Assembly: GCF_003458415.1 (NCBI RefSeq)
Contig: NZ_QRUF01000005.1
Span: 94,246 to 130,670 of the forward strand
Direction: 5' to 3'
Length of the DNA: 36,425 nt
Origin: Collinsella sp. AF25-2LB
GTDB lineage: Bacteria > Actinomycetota > Coriobacteriia > Coriobacteriales > Coriobacteriaceae
A program made the translations under genes and the position numbers. The first letter of the stretch is position 1. Each line of letters opens with the position of its first letter. Below are positions 1 to 7,631 of this stretch, in pieces. The notes under the pieces were generated by a model. It saw only the letters and a list, made by a program, of their open reading frames with translations. It ran no database searches and was not told where the DNA came from.

Positions 1-4
1 TTTA

Positions 5-1297
5 CTATAAGGCGATCCTGCTTAGACGAGCTTGCACTTCTGGAATGATCTTCTCGAACATTACCTCCGCTTCGGGAAAACCCTCTTCTTTGAGACCGCG
101 CGCGGCGTCTCTTAGCGCGTCTGGAACCTCATTGCAGGTATCAGCAATCATTCCGGCGACAATTCCCCCGGGCAAACCCGCCCCAATCATTTGGCTCATC
201 ACCGACCCGCGCGTTACTTCGTCAATCTTGCGGCTCCCACCAAACGAGACGCCCATCTCACGAACGAGACTGGGGTAAACCGTTGTGCACAGCACGTCAT
301 AGAGCGGCGCCAACCTCACCTGCTTCCAACTTTCGTCCCATACGAGCGACCAGTTCTTTAGATGGTTATCACAGTTACCTACGGCATAGTCGAACAGCTG
401 GTTATAGCCGACAAGGAACCTGTCCTCCATTTGATTCGTCGACGCCCTTCGCACCGCATCGACGATAAGCCCCAGGTAATTGACGCCCGTCGGCTCATAT
501 TTAAGCTCACGCGAGACGCCCTTGGCCTGACAAACATCTTCCTGATGCAAACGGTATGGAATTGGCAATCCGTCAACCGAGCGTCCGGCATCAGACGTTA
601 CTCGGTCAAATCGCTTCACGGCGATAATTGGCTCGGCATCCTCAACTCGGATAAGAAAACACTCTTCGGCCGATAGGTCCATCAGAGAGGCGGCTCTCAC
701 GCACATCGCTTCGCACACTGTCTCGCCCGGGAACGTTTTCGACCCCGCCTTGAGAATGTGCGTGGATGGAGCCGCTCCATGAGGCAGGTACCATCCACCA
801 CATGGGTCATCGCCCGTATGGTAGAGACCGATCTTCGCCTGAGCACCTGCAAGGGAGATTCGACTCTCTAGCGCTAAATCAAAAGCAACCTCCGCCGGTG
901 CGTATGCCAGCCCGCTTAGCTGTTCCGCACCTATCTCTTCATAGTCCATTTCGAGGCTGTCGCCCGAAGGCTCTCGCGTCAGAACCAGGGCGCCGACGGG
1001 TTCATCGCGGACCAAATCGAGTACCTTGAAGTAATCTCCGCGTTCCGCTCGCGCCCTTTTCTCAAGGTCCCTGTTGAGCTGCCCCTCCGGAATGATGCCG
1101 GAGAAAAAGGAACCCGTTGCGTCCGGACTAAATGTCTCGGCCGTCAACGGCAGCGAGATCGAAATCGGCGCCGCATCACCGCTCTCGAGATATTTGGGGC
1201 TATAGGTGAATATCGGAAACCCCGCATTTTCCTCCAATATGCCGACCAGCTGGTAAGACCCATTAAACTCACGGTGAACGAACAGCGTGCCATCCAT
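5..1297 (-). CDS. hipA: HipA-type serine/threonine kinase toxin
   Basis: This 430-residue protein matches HipA kinases in length and layout. An N-terminal couple-type domain (about residues 1-110) is followed by the HipA_C kinase fold. Visible motifs are the glycine-rich loop SLAGAQAKIGL near residue 150, VKRFDR, the catalytic GNCDNHLKNWS and the metal-binding LAPLYDVL, so the kinase looks intact. In the family, HipA phosphorylates a translation target (glutamyl-tRNA synthetase in E. coli), causing growth arrest, and is neutralised by HipB. The start codon shares one base with the stop of the upstream antitoxin gene (TAATG), implying translational coupling. The substrate here is unknown. The gene ends 4 bases inside the window edge and is complete. 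Confidence 0.92.
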   Translation of the reverse strand: MDGTLFVHREFNGSYQLVGILEENAGFPIFTYSPKYLESGDAAPISISLPLTAETFSPDATGSFFSGIIPEGQLNRDLEKRARAERGDYFKVLDLVRDEPVGALVLTREPSGDSLEMDYEEIGAEQLSGLAYAPAEVAFDLALESRISLAGAQAKIGLYHTGDDPCGGWYLPHGAAPSTHILKAGSKTFPGETVCEAMCVRAASLMDLSAEECFLIRVEDAEPIIAVKRFDRVTSDAGRSVDGLPIPYRLHQEDVCQAKGVSRELKYEPTGVNYLGLIVDAVRRASTNQMEDRFLVGYNQLFDYAVGNCDNHLKNWSLVWDESWKQVRLAPLYDVLCTTVYPSLVREMGVSFGGSRKIDEVTRGSVMSQMIGAGLPGGIVAGMIADTCNEVPDALRDAARGLKEEGFPEAEVMFEKIIPEVQARLSRIAL

Positions 1298-1587
1298 TAC
1301 TTCCCCCTCACCTTCAGAATAAAATCAATATCCACGATGGAGGCGTAATCGAAAATGACACCAATTTCGACCGTTGTCCGCCCCCGTTCGATATCACCAA
1401 TCACACGAAGGCTGCGACCCGTCATAGTCGCGACGTCACGTTGAGTCAAGCCGAGCTCACGCCTTCTGAGCCTAAGGGCCTTCCCTATCTCAGAGGGATC
1501 GAAAACCGTGCGCTCCGAGAAAGCGGCTTCCGACGGTTTGAGCTTGACGCGCCCATCCAGCTTTTTAATCGTTGTCACCGTTCTCAT
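1297..1587 (-). CDS. hipB: HipB-type antitoxin, XRE-family DNA-binding repressor
   Basis: A 96-residue protein with an XRE helix-turn-helix in its second half (RRRELGLTQRDVATMTGRS, then IGDIERGR). The start at 1587 is preferred over an upstream in-frame ATG at 1647 because a GGAGG Shine-Dalgarno sits just ahead of it and the longer version would run through the operators. It directly precedes and overlaps the hipA kinase gene by one base. By family knowledge it should neutralise HipA and repress its own operon. The three palindromes immediately upstream (1599-1700) are the likely binding sites. The C-terminus (FDYASIVDIDFILKVRGK) is typical of HipB-like antitoxins. Confidence 0.88.
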   Translation of the reverse strand: MRTVTTIKKLDGRVKLKPSEAAFSERTVFDPSEIGKALRLRRRELGLTQRDVATMTGRSLRVIGDIERGRTTVEIGVIFDYASIVDIDFILKVRGK

Positions 1588-1598
1588 AACGCCTCCAG

Positions 1599-1622
1599 CT
1601 ATATTCCTGCCCGTGAACATAG
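1599..1622 (-). promoter_or_regulatory. Putative HipB operator O1
   Basis: A 24-bp imperfect palindrome between the hipB start and its probable -10. Read on the minus strand it matches O2 (1638-1661) at 20 of 24 positions. It sits over the expected transcription start, so binding would block initiation. The assignment to HipB is inference from position. Confidence 0.65.
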
Positions 1623-1626
1623 TATA
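1621..1626 (-). promoter_or_regulatory. Probable -10 box of the hipBA promoter
   Basis: On the minus strand this reads TATACT, a near-consensus -10. It lies between operators O1 and O2, about 35 bases upstream of the hipB start. The -35 region would fall inside O2 and is not a good match to TTGACA, as is common for repressor-controlled promoters. Confidence 0.45.
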
Positions 1627-1637
1627 AAACTGTAGCA

Positions 1638-1661
1638 CTATGTTCATGTACGGGAATATAG
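1638..1661 (+). promoter_or_regulatory. Putative HipB operator O2
   Basis: A 24-bp site of the form CTATGTTC-N8-GGAATATAG, overlapping the expected -35 region of the hipBA promoter. It starts exactly 39 bp from O1 and 39 bp from O3. Confidence 0.65.
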
Positions 1662-1676
1662 TGTTGACTACATTAG

Positions 1677-1700
1677 CAATGTTCCCGTTCGGGAATATAG
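1677..1700 (+). promoter_or_regulatory. Putative HipB operator O3
   Basis: A third copy matching O2 at 20 of 24 positions. Its core TTCCCG-TT-CGGGAA is a perfect inverted repeat, making it the most symmetric of the three. It lies upstream of the promoter, where it could support cooperative binding. Confidence 0.6.
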
Positions 1701-1764
1701 CTGCCGAAAAGCCTGATTTCTTCTTAAATGGGAAGATCCTGAACGTCTACGCTATACGGGCTGA

Positions 1765-2808
1765 CTACTCAAAGTATTGGAACTTGTTGGTTGAGAAGGC
1801 AAACGTGACAACAAAGCCTTCGCCGGAATCGGATGCCGCGGTGACGTCGATGCCCATCTTGGAGCACAGGCGTGCCACCAGATAGAGGCCGATGCCCGTT
1901 GCGCGCTTGGTGGTGCGGCCGTTGTCGCCGGTAAAGCCCTTCTCGAACACGCGTGGCAGGTCTGCCGCACTCACGCCGCAGCCGTTATCGGCAACAGTGA
2001 GCTCAATGCGCTCACTCGCCAGACCCTCGTCCAGCAACGCGCCCGAAAACACGATCTTCGCGCCGTCCTCGCACGCGTATTTAATGCTGTTCTGGATGAG
2101 CTGCCCCAAGATAAACTCGAGCCACTTCTCGTCGGTAAAGACCTCAAAGTCGAGGTTCTCGCACACCGGGGCCACGTGCGCCGCGATGAGCTCGCGCGCG
2201 TTGGCTTTAATCGCGCCCGTCACCAAGGTCTTGAGATCCCAGCGGCGAATCAGGTAGTCCCGCTCCACGACTTCCGAGCGCGCGTAGTACAGTGCCTGGT
2301 CGATATAGCGCTCCACGCGAGCCAGCTCACGGCCCAGGTCATCCACGCGCGACAGGTCGTCTTCGCTGCCGTCCAGGTTTTCCAAAATCAGGTGGGCCGC
2401 CGCCAGGGGCAGCTTGGCCTCGTGGACCCAGCTCTCGATATAGTCGCGATAGTCATCGGTCTGACGCCGGCCTTCGGCAACCTCGTCGCAAGCAGCTTTG
2501 CCCACGCGACGCAAGACCTCGTACTCGAGCTCGCCCTCGGCATAGGTCGGGCATTGCACCATCTCCTGCACCCATGCGGGACTCTCGAGCTCCTCGGCCG
2601 CACGCTCCAGCTGACGCAGAAAACGGCGACGGCGCGCGTACTCGATCACAATGCCGAGCATGCCAAAGACAAAGGACACGCAGACCGCCACGACCACGAT
2701 AGAAACGGAAGCGCCAGCGACCGTCAGCACAAAGCAGCTCAGCAGCACGCCGCACGTCCACACGGCGACGGGAAGCAGTGCATCTTTAAAAAACTTGGCA
2801 AACGACAT
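1765..2808 (-). CDS. Sensor histidine kinase, BceS/GraS-like intramembrane-sensing type
   Basis: A 347-residue kinase with two adjacent N-terminal membrane segments (about residues 10-55) and almost no extracellular loop, as in intramembrane-sensing kinases. The H-box is of the BceS type (YIESWVHEAKLPL, near residue 125). It is followed by the N-box QNSIKYA, the G1 box ADNGCGVS and G2 GIGLYLV. It should autophosphorylate on the H-box histidine and pass phosphate to the regulator encoded 9 bases upstream. BceRS-type systems usually sense peptide antibiotics through a neighbouring BceAB ABC transporter, but none is present here; the next gene downstream is hipB. The ligand is unknown. Confidence 0.88.
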   Translation of the reverse strand: MSFAKFFKDALLPVAVWTCGVLLSCFVLTVAGASVSIVVVAVCVSFVFGMLGIVIEYARRRRFLRQLERAAEELESPAWVQEMVQCPTYAEGELEYEVLRRVGKAACDEVAEGRRQTDDYRDYIESWVHEAKLPLAAAHLILENLDGSEDDLSRVDDLGRELARVERYIDQALYYARSEVVERDYLIRRWDLKTLVTGAIKANARELIAAHVAPVCENLDFEVFTDEKWLEFILGQLIQNSIKYACEDGAKIVFSGALLDEGLASERIELTVADNGCGVSAADLPRVFEKGFTGDNGRTTKRATGIGLYLVARLCSKMGIDVTAASDSGEGFVVTFAFSTNKFQYFE

Positions 2809-2817
2809 GACCGGCCC

Positions 2818-3489
2818 CTAGACCGAATAGCCCTGGCCGCGGTGCGTGGTCAGATATCCCTTGATGCCGATTTTTTCGAGCGTAGTACGCAGGCGGTTGA
2901 TGTTGACGGTGAGCGTATTGTCGTCCACGAAGGTATCGGAGTCCCACAGGTCCTGCATGATGGCCGAGCGCGAAACGATCTTGCCCGCACGGCTCAAAAG
3001 CAGCGAGAGGATACGCAGCTCGTTTTTGGTGAGCTCGGTACTGGTGCCGGTTTGCATGTTGGTGACCATGGAGCGGGCGAGGTCGAGCTCCAGTCCCTTG
3101 TGGACGAGCGTGCTGCACTCGCCCGCCGCTGCGGTGCGACGCAGCAAGGCATTGATGCGTGCCACGAGCACACGGGCGCTGTAGGGCTTGGGAACAAAGT
3201 CATCCGCGCCAAGCGTCATGGCCATGACCTCGTCGATCTCGGTCGTGCGCGACGTGAGAACGATGATGGGGACCTCGGATTCGCGACGGACCTCATGGCA
3301 GATGTGCTGGCCGTCTTTGACGGGAAGCGTCAGGTCGAGCAGTACCAAGTCGGGTGCAGCGGCCAGGATGTCACGCGAGACGTGCTCGAACGATTCGCAG
3401 GCCTCAACCTCAAAACCGGCACGGGCAAGGATATCGGCAAGCTCGCGACGAATGGGCTCGTCGTCCTCAACGATATAGATTAGCGCCAT
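2818..3489 (-). CDS. OmpR-family response regulator, partner of the BceS-like kinase
   Basis: A 223-residue regulator with a receiver domain (YIVEDDEPIRRE; phospho-acceptor in LVLLDLTLP; conserved Lys in VPKPYS) and a C-terminal winged helix (LTKNELRILSLLL, ending TTHRGQGYSV). The start at 3489 is chosen over the longer frame beginning at 3669 because it matches the family N-terminus and follows a GAGGGGAG ribosome-binding site. The extra upstream 60 codons overlap a palindrome and look non-coding. It is cotranscribed with the kinase 9 bases downstream. A CATAAT-like -10 (about 3521-3526, minus strand) may serve this pair. Confidence 0.9.
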   Translation of the reverse strand: MALIYIVEDDEPIRRELADILARAGFEVEACESFEHVSRDILAAAPDLVLLDLTLPVKDGQHICHEVRRESEVPIIVLTSRTTEIDEVMAMTLGADDFVPKPYSARVLVARINALLRRTAAAGECSTLVHKGLELDLARSMVTNMQTGTSTELTKNELRILSLLLSRAGKIVSRSAIMQDLWDSDTFVDDNTLTVNINRLRTTLEKIGIKGYLTTHRGQGYSV

Positions 3490-3626
3490 GGATTCCGCTC
3501 CCCTCTTGGTTGTCTTGCCACCATTATGGCTGCGAAACTGCAGGTGTGCACCGCGCGCGGTGCCAAGGTGACAGAACTGTTCGCGAGCGGGGGGCGTTTT
3601 GTCCGCCTCGCACTCGCAGCGGTGGC

Positions 3627-3672
3627 GGGGACCAAAATGATTCTTTAATCCCCGTCCCAGAAAAATCATTTA
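3627..3672. repeat. Extragenic palindrome at the stop codon of the upstream gene
   Basis: Two interleaved inverted repeats are visible: GGGAC (3628-3632) with GTCCC (3654-3658), and AAATGATT (3635-3642) with AATCATTT (3664-3671). The second repeat overlaps the stop codon of the gene ending at 3670. It could be a weak terminator or a REP-like element; there is no clear U-tract. Confidence 0.4.
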
Positions 3673-4377
3673 GCGGCGGGCGCGGAGCTTTTCGTAGCCT
3701 TCGGCGAAGAAGGTGACCGTGGCGGCATCGGAGTCGGCAGCGTCACCGTCGGTGGCAGGGACCACGCCGTGCTCGTCGCTCACCAGGAACAGCGCGCCCT
3801 TAAGCTGCGCGGGAATGTCTACGCGCGTGACCGGGATGCCCTTGGTCTGGGCCAGCTGCTCGATGAGCGTCGCCGTGCCGCACAGGCACTCGTCCGCCGG
3901 CGCCACAAAGGCAAGCTCGCCGTTGTTGACGGCGGCGAGCAGCTCGGGCGCCACGCCGGTTTCGTCGGCCTCGGAGCGGGCCTCAGCGGAGCGGGCGCGC
4001 AGCGCCTTGGCCGACGTATCGGCGAGCGGCTCGTACTCCCCCACCGTCATGGCGGCGTTGCCGTTGATGTCGATCACCAGCATGAGCACGCCGTCGCGCG
4101 CGGTGTAATCGCCCTCGGCAAGCGACCACTCAACGTGCTGTTTGGCCCAGCTGAGCATGTTATGGGTAAGCGGCTCGCCCTGCACCAGGCGCTCGGACAG
4201 TGCGCGGATGTGGCGGTTGAGCATGGGCACCTTTTTGTTGGACATGCGCCAACGGCAGACAAGCGCGGGCTTGTCGAGCGTGAACTTCTCGACCGCCTCC
4301 TGATTGGCGCAAAAGTCCTCGTACGCACGCTGGTCCTCGGCATTGCCAAACAGCTCGGCATCATCAATCTGGGGCAT
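3670..4377 (-). CDS. Conserved-looking cytoplasmic protein of unknown function
   Basis: I do not recognise this family. The protein is about 235 residues from the chosen start, without signal peptide or membrane segments. It is acidic and rich in Ala and Glu. Noticeable patches are PALVCRWRMSNKKVPMLNRH, a hydrophobic GVLMLVIDINGNAAMTVGEY and CLCGTATLIEQLAQTKGIPV, hinting at a two-part alpha/beta protein. The ATG at 4377 has AAAGG seven bases upstream. An ATG at 4401 with AGAGGA is an alternative and would add eight residues. It lies upstream of the two-component genes on the same strand with a 180-base gap, so cotranscription is possible but uncertain. Confidence 0.6.
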   Translation of the reverse strand: MPQIDDAELFGNAEDQRAYEDFCANQEAVEKFTLDKPALVCRWRMSNKKVPMLNRHIRALSERLVQGEPLTHNMLSWAKQHVEWSLAEGDYTARDGVLMLVIDINGNAAMTVGEYEPLADTSAKALRARSAEARSEADETGVAPELLAAVNNGELAFVAPADECLCGTATLIEQLAQTKGIPVTRVDIPAQLKGALFLVSDEHGVVPATDGDAADSDAATVTFFAEGYEKLRARR

Positions 4378-4417
4378 GGTCATACCTTTCGTGTTAGTCA
4401 TTCCGTCCTCTTATACC

Positions 4418-4453
4418 AAAAAGACGGCCCTCCAAACGGAGCGACCGTCTTTT
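4418..4453. terminator. Bidirectional rho-independent terminator after purH
   Basis: AAAAGACGG and CCGTCTTTT form a stem flanked by A and T runs on the two sides. It ends minus-strand transcription coming from purH and stands just before the unknown gene. A TATAAG-like -10 (minus strand, 4410-4415) directly after it could start that gene's own transcript. Confidence 0.75.
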
Positions 4454-4538
4454 GCGGAGATTATTTTAGAAGCGAGGCCAATCCAAGGGACGAGATAACA
4501 TCCCATCCTCCCCAGTCAACCTAACAGGTCGGCGAGGG

Positions 4539-4631
4539 TTGCCCAGGTGCCGCAGATTGCCGTGAAAGAGGAGCGACGCGTACTTGGGTACGCGAGCGAC
4601 GAATGAACGGCAAGGTGCGGTGGCTGGGCAA
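4539..4631. repeat. Long nested palindrome (about 93 nt), possible dispersed element or structured RNA
   Basis: The outer arms 4539-4563 and 4607-4631 are complementary at 20 of 25 positions. Inside them 4577-4583 and 4588-4594 form a perfect 7-bp stem closed by a 4-base loop. The element lies between the purH stop and its terminator, so it would be part of the purH 3' UTR. It has no U-tract, so it is not itself a terminator. I saw no second copy in this window. Confidence 0.6.
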
Positions 4632-4652
4632 GCCGCAGCGCCGGTTCCCTAC

Positions 4653-6260
4653 TTAGTGGCGGAAGTGGCGGGCCCCCGTGAAGACCATCGCAATACCATG
4701 CTCGTTGCAGGCCTGGACGCTCTCGTCGTCACGCTTGGAGCCGCCGGGCTGGATGATGCAGGTCACGCCGTGCGCGGCAAGCACGTCGACGTTGTCGCGG
4801 AACGGGAAGAACGCGTCGCTTGCGCAAGCAAAGCCGCCCTTCTCCACGCCCTCGCGCTCGCAGAAGTCCTCGGCACGCTCGCAGGCAAGCAGTGCAGAGT
4901 CAACGCGGTTAGGCTGACCCGGGCCCATGCCAATGCCGGCCTTGCCCTTGGAGACCAGGATAGCATTGGACTTGACGCCCTTGCAGACCTTCCAGGCAAA
5001 CTCGAGCTCGGCCATTTCGGCATCGGTGGGCTTGCGGTCGGTGGGGAACGTAAAGGTCGCGGGATCCTCGGTCACGTGGTCGACTTCCTGCACCAGCATG
5101 CCGCCGTCGATGGAGCGCAGCTCCACTTGGGCACCGTGGTCCACGCCGCCGGTAGCCAGCACGCGCAGGTTGGGGCGCTTGGCCATGCGCTCGAGCGCCT
5201 CGGCGGTATAGCTCGGGGCGATGATGACCTCGACGAACTGCTTGTTCTGATCGGCAAAGTGCTCAACCAGCTCAAAGGGAACCTCGCGGTTGCAGGCGAT
5301 GATGCCGCCGAAGGCGCTCTTGGGATCGCAGGCGAAAGCGCGGTCGTAGGCGGCCGTGATGTCCTCGGCAACGGCGGAACCGCAGGGGTTCTGATGCTTG
5401 AGGATCACGCAGGCCGGCTCGTCGAACTCGCGGACCAGGTTCCAGGCGGCATCGGCGTCCAGATAGTTGTTGTAGCTGAGCGGCTTGCCCTGGATCTGCT
5501 CGGAGCCCACAAGCGGGAACTGAGAGCTCGCGGTGTTCTCGCAGCCCTCGGCAAAGCGGTAGACCGTAGCCTTTTGCTGAGGATTCTCACCATAGCGCAG
5601 GTCGTCGACCTTCTCCAGCGAAATCTCGAGCTTGGCAGAGGTGTCCGCCACGTCGCTTGCCTGGGCGGCAAGCCAACGGGAGATAGCCGTGTCGTAGGCG
5701 GCGGTGGTCTGGTAGACCTTCACCTGCAGGCGACGACGGGTGGCAAGCGTGGTGCAGCCACCGGTCTCGCGCATCTCGGCCAGGACGGCATCATAGTCGG
5801 CCGGGTCGGAGATGACGGTAACGCTCGCGGCGTTCTTGGCGGCAGAGCGCAACATGGAGGGGCCACCGATGTCGATGTGCTCGATGGCATCCGCAAAGGT
5901 GACCTCGGGGTTGGCGACGGTCTTCTCGAACTCGTACAGGTTGACGACGACCAGGTCGATCAGCTTAATGCCGTGCTGGGCGGCCTCCTGCATGTGCTGC
6001 TCGGAATCGCGGCGGGCCAGCAGCGCGCCGTGAACCTTGGGGTGCAGGGTCTTAACGCGGCCGTCCATCATCTCGGGATAGCCCGTGAACTCCTCGATGG
6101 GGGTTACGGGAACGCCCGCGTCCTCGATGGCACGAGCCGTGCCGCCCGTAGAGATGATCTCGACGCCAAAGTCATCGACCAGCGTCCGTGCGAAATCGAC
6201 GACGCCCGTCTTATCGGTAACCGAGATCAACGCGCGCGCGATCTTCACATCAGATCCCAT
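4653..6260 (-). CDS. purH: Bifunctional AICAR transformylase / IMP cyclohydrolase
   Basis: This 535-residue protein catalyses the last two steps of purine synthesis: 10-formyl-THF-dependent formylation of AICAR and ring closure to IMP. The N-terminal MGS-like cyclohydrolase domain (about 1-150) shows STGGTARAI and [16 protein letters not shown]. The transformylase domain shows [27 protein letters not shown] and the C-terminal [11 protein letters not shown] with FTGARHFRH. The length is normal for the family. GGAGG lies six bases before the ATG. It is a single-gene unit, divergent from the GNAT gene across 277 bases. I see no clear purine riboswitch in that leader, only a local direct repeat of GCGCATCGA. 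Confidence 0.98.
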   Translation of the reverse strand: MGSDVKIARALISVTDKTGVVDFARTLVDDFGVEIISTGGTARAIEDAGVPVTPIEEFTGYPEMMDGRVKTLHPKVHGALLARRDSEQHMQEAAQHGIKLIDLVVVNLYEFEKTVANPEVTFADAIEHIDIGGPSMLRSAAKNAASVTVISDPADYDAVLAEMRETGGCTTLATRRRLQVKVYQTTAAYDTAISRWLAAQASDVADTSAKLEISLEKVDDLRYGENPQQKATVYRFAEGCENTASSQFPLVGSEQIQGKPLSYNNYLDADAAWNLVREFDEPACVILKHQNPCGSAVAEDITAAYDRAFACDPKSAFGGIIACNREVPFELVEHFADQNKQFVEVIIAPSYTAEALERMAKRPNLRVLATGGVDHGAQVELRSIDGGMLVQEVDHVTEDPATFTFPTDRKPTDAEMAELEFAWKVCKGVKSNAILVSKGKAGIGMGPGQPNRVDSALLACERAEDFCEREGVEKGGFACASDAFFPFRDNVDVLAAHGVTCIIQPGGSKRDDESVQACNEHGIAMVFTGARHFRH

Positions 6261-6537
6261 GCAGTCCTCCTGTCTGGTACGCCGCCGTGCTCTGTGAGTC
6301 GGTGATACGTCGATCTGCAGCGCTCGCGCAGCGGCATTGAAAATACTGATTCAATGTAGCGCATCGAGCGCATCGATGCACCCCGCAACGGGCGCATGTG
6401 CAGAAAAAGTTTGCGAGCAGAGGGGATGGGCACGGCACCGGGCACGGTGAGTTCATGGAACACAGGGGCACCATAATTAGATGCCAATAGCGTGGTAGAA
6501 CTGTGCTCGATATGCATCCGCAAAAGAAAGAGGCACC

Positions 6538-7179
6538 ATGGTCTCGCGGGTTCTCTACCGACCGTTTGATACCGAAGACTTCGACGCCATCGCGCTGATT
6601 CTGCAGCAGCTTTGGCATAACAATTCGGATAACGATGAGTACAACCGCCTCGAGGCCGCGTGCGACCTCGCCCATTGCCTTTCGTCATCGACGTTTTCGC
6701 AGGTTGCCGTAATCGACGGTCAGGCGCGTGGCATTGCGCTCGCGCGCGCGGGACAGAGTTCCGGCGCCACCGTTAAGGAACACTGGATGGATACCGAACG
6801 CGCGCTGCTTTCGCAGATGCGCGAGCTGGAGCCCGATGTCTGCGCCGAGTATCTCTCGTTTGTGCGCGCAACCATCCGAACCAACAACCGCCTGCTCGAG
6901 AGCAGCCCGTTGCCGCACGACAACGAAGTCACGCTGCTCGCCGTCGATCCCGATGTCCACGGCCTGGGTGTAGGCTCAGTGTTGCTCGATGCCGCGGTCT
7001 CGTACCTGTCCTCGCGCGGGGCGACAAGGGCGCACCTGTACACCGACTCCAACTGCTCGTGGAAGTTCTACGAGTTGCACGGCTTTAAGCGCACGGCCAC
7101 GCACCGCGCCAACCGCGAAGAGCGTCGTCACGACATGCCGCGCGAAAGCTTTCTCTACGAACTCGACCTAACAGCCTAG
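6538..7179 (+). CDS. GNAT-family N-acetyltransferase
   Basis: A 213-residue protein with a GNAT fold. The acetyl-CoA binding motif A is clear (VDPDVHGLGVGS, residues 136-147) and is followed by the family-typical WKFYELHGF segment near the C-terminus. The region before motif A (about 30-125) is longer and more helical than in minimal GNATs. The start has AGAGG eight bases upstream. The substrate cannot be told from sequence. It is divergent from purH and followed by two copies of a 29-bp extragenic repeat. Confidence 0.85.
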   Translation: MVSRVLYRPFDTEDFDAIALILQQLWHNNSDNDEYNRLEAACDLAHCLSSSTFSQVAVIDGQARGIALARAGQSSGATVKEHWMDTERALLSQMRELEPDVCAEYLSFVRATIRTNNRLLESSPLPHDNEVTLLAVDPDVHGLGVGSVLLDAAVSYLSSRGATRAHLYTDSNCSWKFYELHGFKRTATHRANREERRHDMPRESFLYELDLTA

Positions 7180-7194
7180 CCCAAGCAGCCACAC

Positions 7195-7223
7195 CTAGTC
7201 ATTTAAGAACGTCCCCAATGACT
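7195..7223 (+). repeat. 29-bp extragenic repeat, copy A
   Basis: Begins CTAGTCATTTAAGAACGTCC and ends CCCAATGACT. It recurs at 7236-7264 and 28132-28160, with a partial inverted copy at 9699-9714. It lies just after the GNAT stop codon. Confidence 0.7.
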
Positions 7224-7235
7224 GATCCCCAACAA

Positions 7236-7264
7236 CTAGTCATTTAAGTCTGTCCCCAATGAGT
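7236..7264 (+). repeat. 29-bp extragenic repeat, copy B
   Basis: Same orientation as copy A and 41 bp away, with differences at three positions. The tandem arrangement resembles REP doublets. Confidence 0.7.
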
Positions 7265-7288
7265 GGCCTAGGGGGTTTGTAGATAGCC

Positions 7289-7518
7289 GTGGTCAAAATA
7301 CATCAAATATGAGTACTGTTACCTTTTTAGTAGCAGCGATTCGGGGCATTTTTGATGCTTATAGGCATGACGACCAGCTGCACGAGCTGACGTAACTCCC
7401 CAAATGTTCAATAAAATGGGCTCCTAACGAGGAGTACTCTCATTAGGAGCCCATTATTATGTGCAAACATATGTGACCAACGCAGCAACAGTACTCATAT
7501 TTGGTATTTTTTGTCCAC
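7289..7518. mobile_element. MITE-like element with 32-bp terminal inverted repeats
   Basis: The ends 7289-7320 and 7487-7518 are inverted copies identical at 28 of 32 positions, including a perfect 17-bp block (7304-7320 and 7487-7503). The interior, 166 bp, has no credible ORF and carries a strong hairpin (7415-7455). No target-site duplication is obvious. The structure suits a non-autonomous miniature transposable element, or a structured RNA or terminator cassette. I saw no second copy here. Confidence 0.55.
7415..7455 (-). terminator. Strong hairpin, likely terminator for the DUF2207-type gene
   Basis: AATGGGCTCCTAA (7415-7427) and its exact complement at 7443-7455 form a 13-bp stem with a 15-base loop. 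On the minus strand the stem is followed by TTTATTG, giving a U-rich tail. It lies inside the MITE-like element, about 180 bases past the stop of the upstream minus-strand gene. Confidence 0.6.
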
Positions 7519-7631
7519 TGCCCCTTGTGCGAAGGTCCTCAGCGGAAAGTTTGACCCGTTTCGATGCACAAAAATGGGATGAATCTTCCCTGGCAACCGC
7601 CCAGAAAGATCCACCCCAAAGCAAGCGCTCG

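Noticed and set aside
1640..1885. Small plus-strand ORF starting in the hipBA operators
   Set aside because: It lacks a ribosome-binding site, begins inside an operator palindrome and then runs antisense into the kinase gene.
2176..3483. Long plus-strand open frame antisense to the two-component genes
   Set aside because: Its codons mirror the kinase and regulator genes, it has no family features and no ribosome-binding site. The minus-strand proteins are clear.
4584..6305. 573-codon plus-strand frame opposite purH
   Set aside because: Antisense shadow of purH with no supporting start site or motifs.
6261..6537. Purine riboswitch in the purH leader
   Set aside because: No conserved purine aptamer loops found. 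Only a short local direct repeat and weak promoter-like sequences.
7195..7264. Possible CRISPR-like repeat pair
   Set aside because: Only two copies with a 12-base spacer, and a third copy is unpaired 21 kb away. No cas genes are seen.
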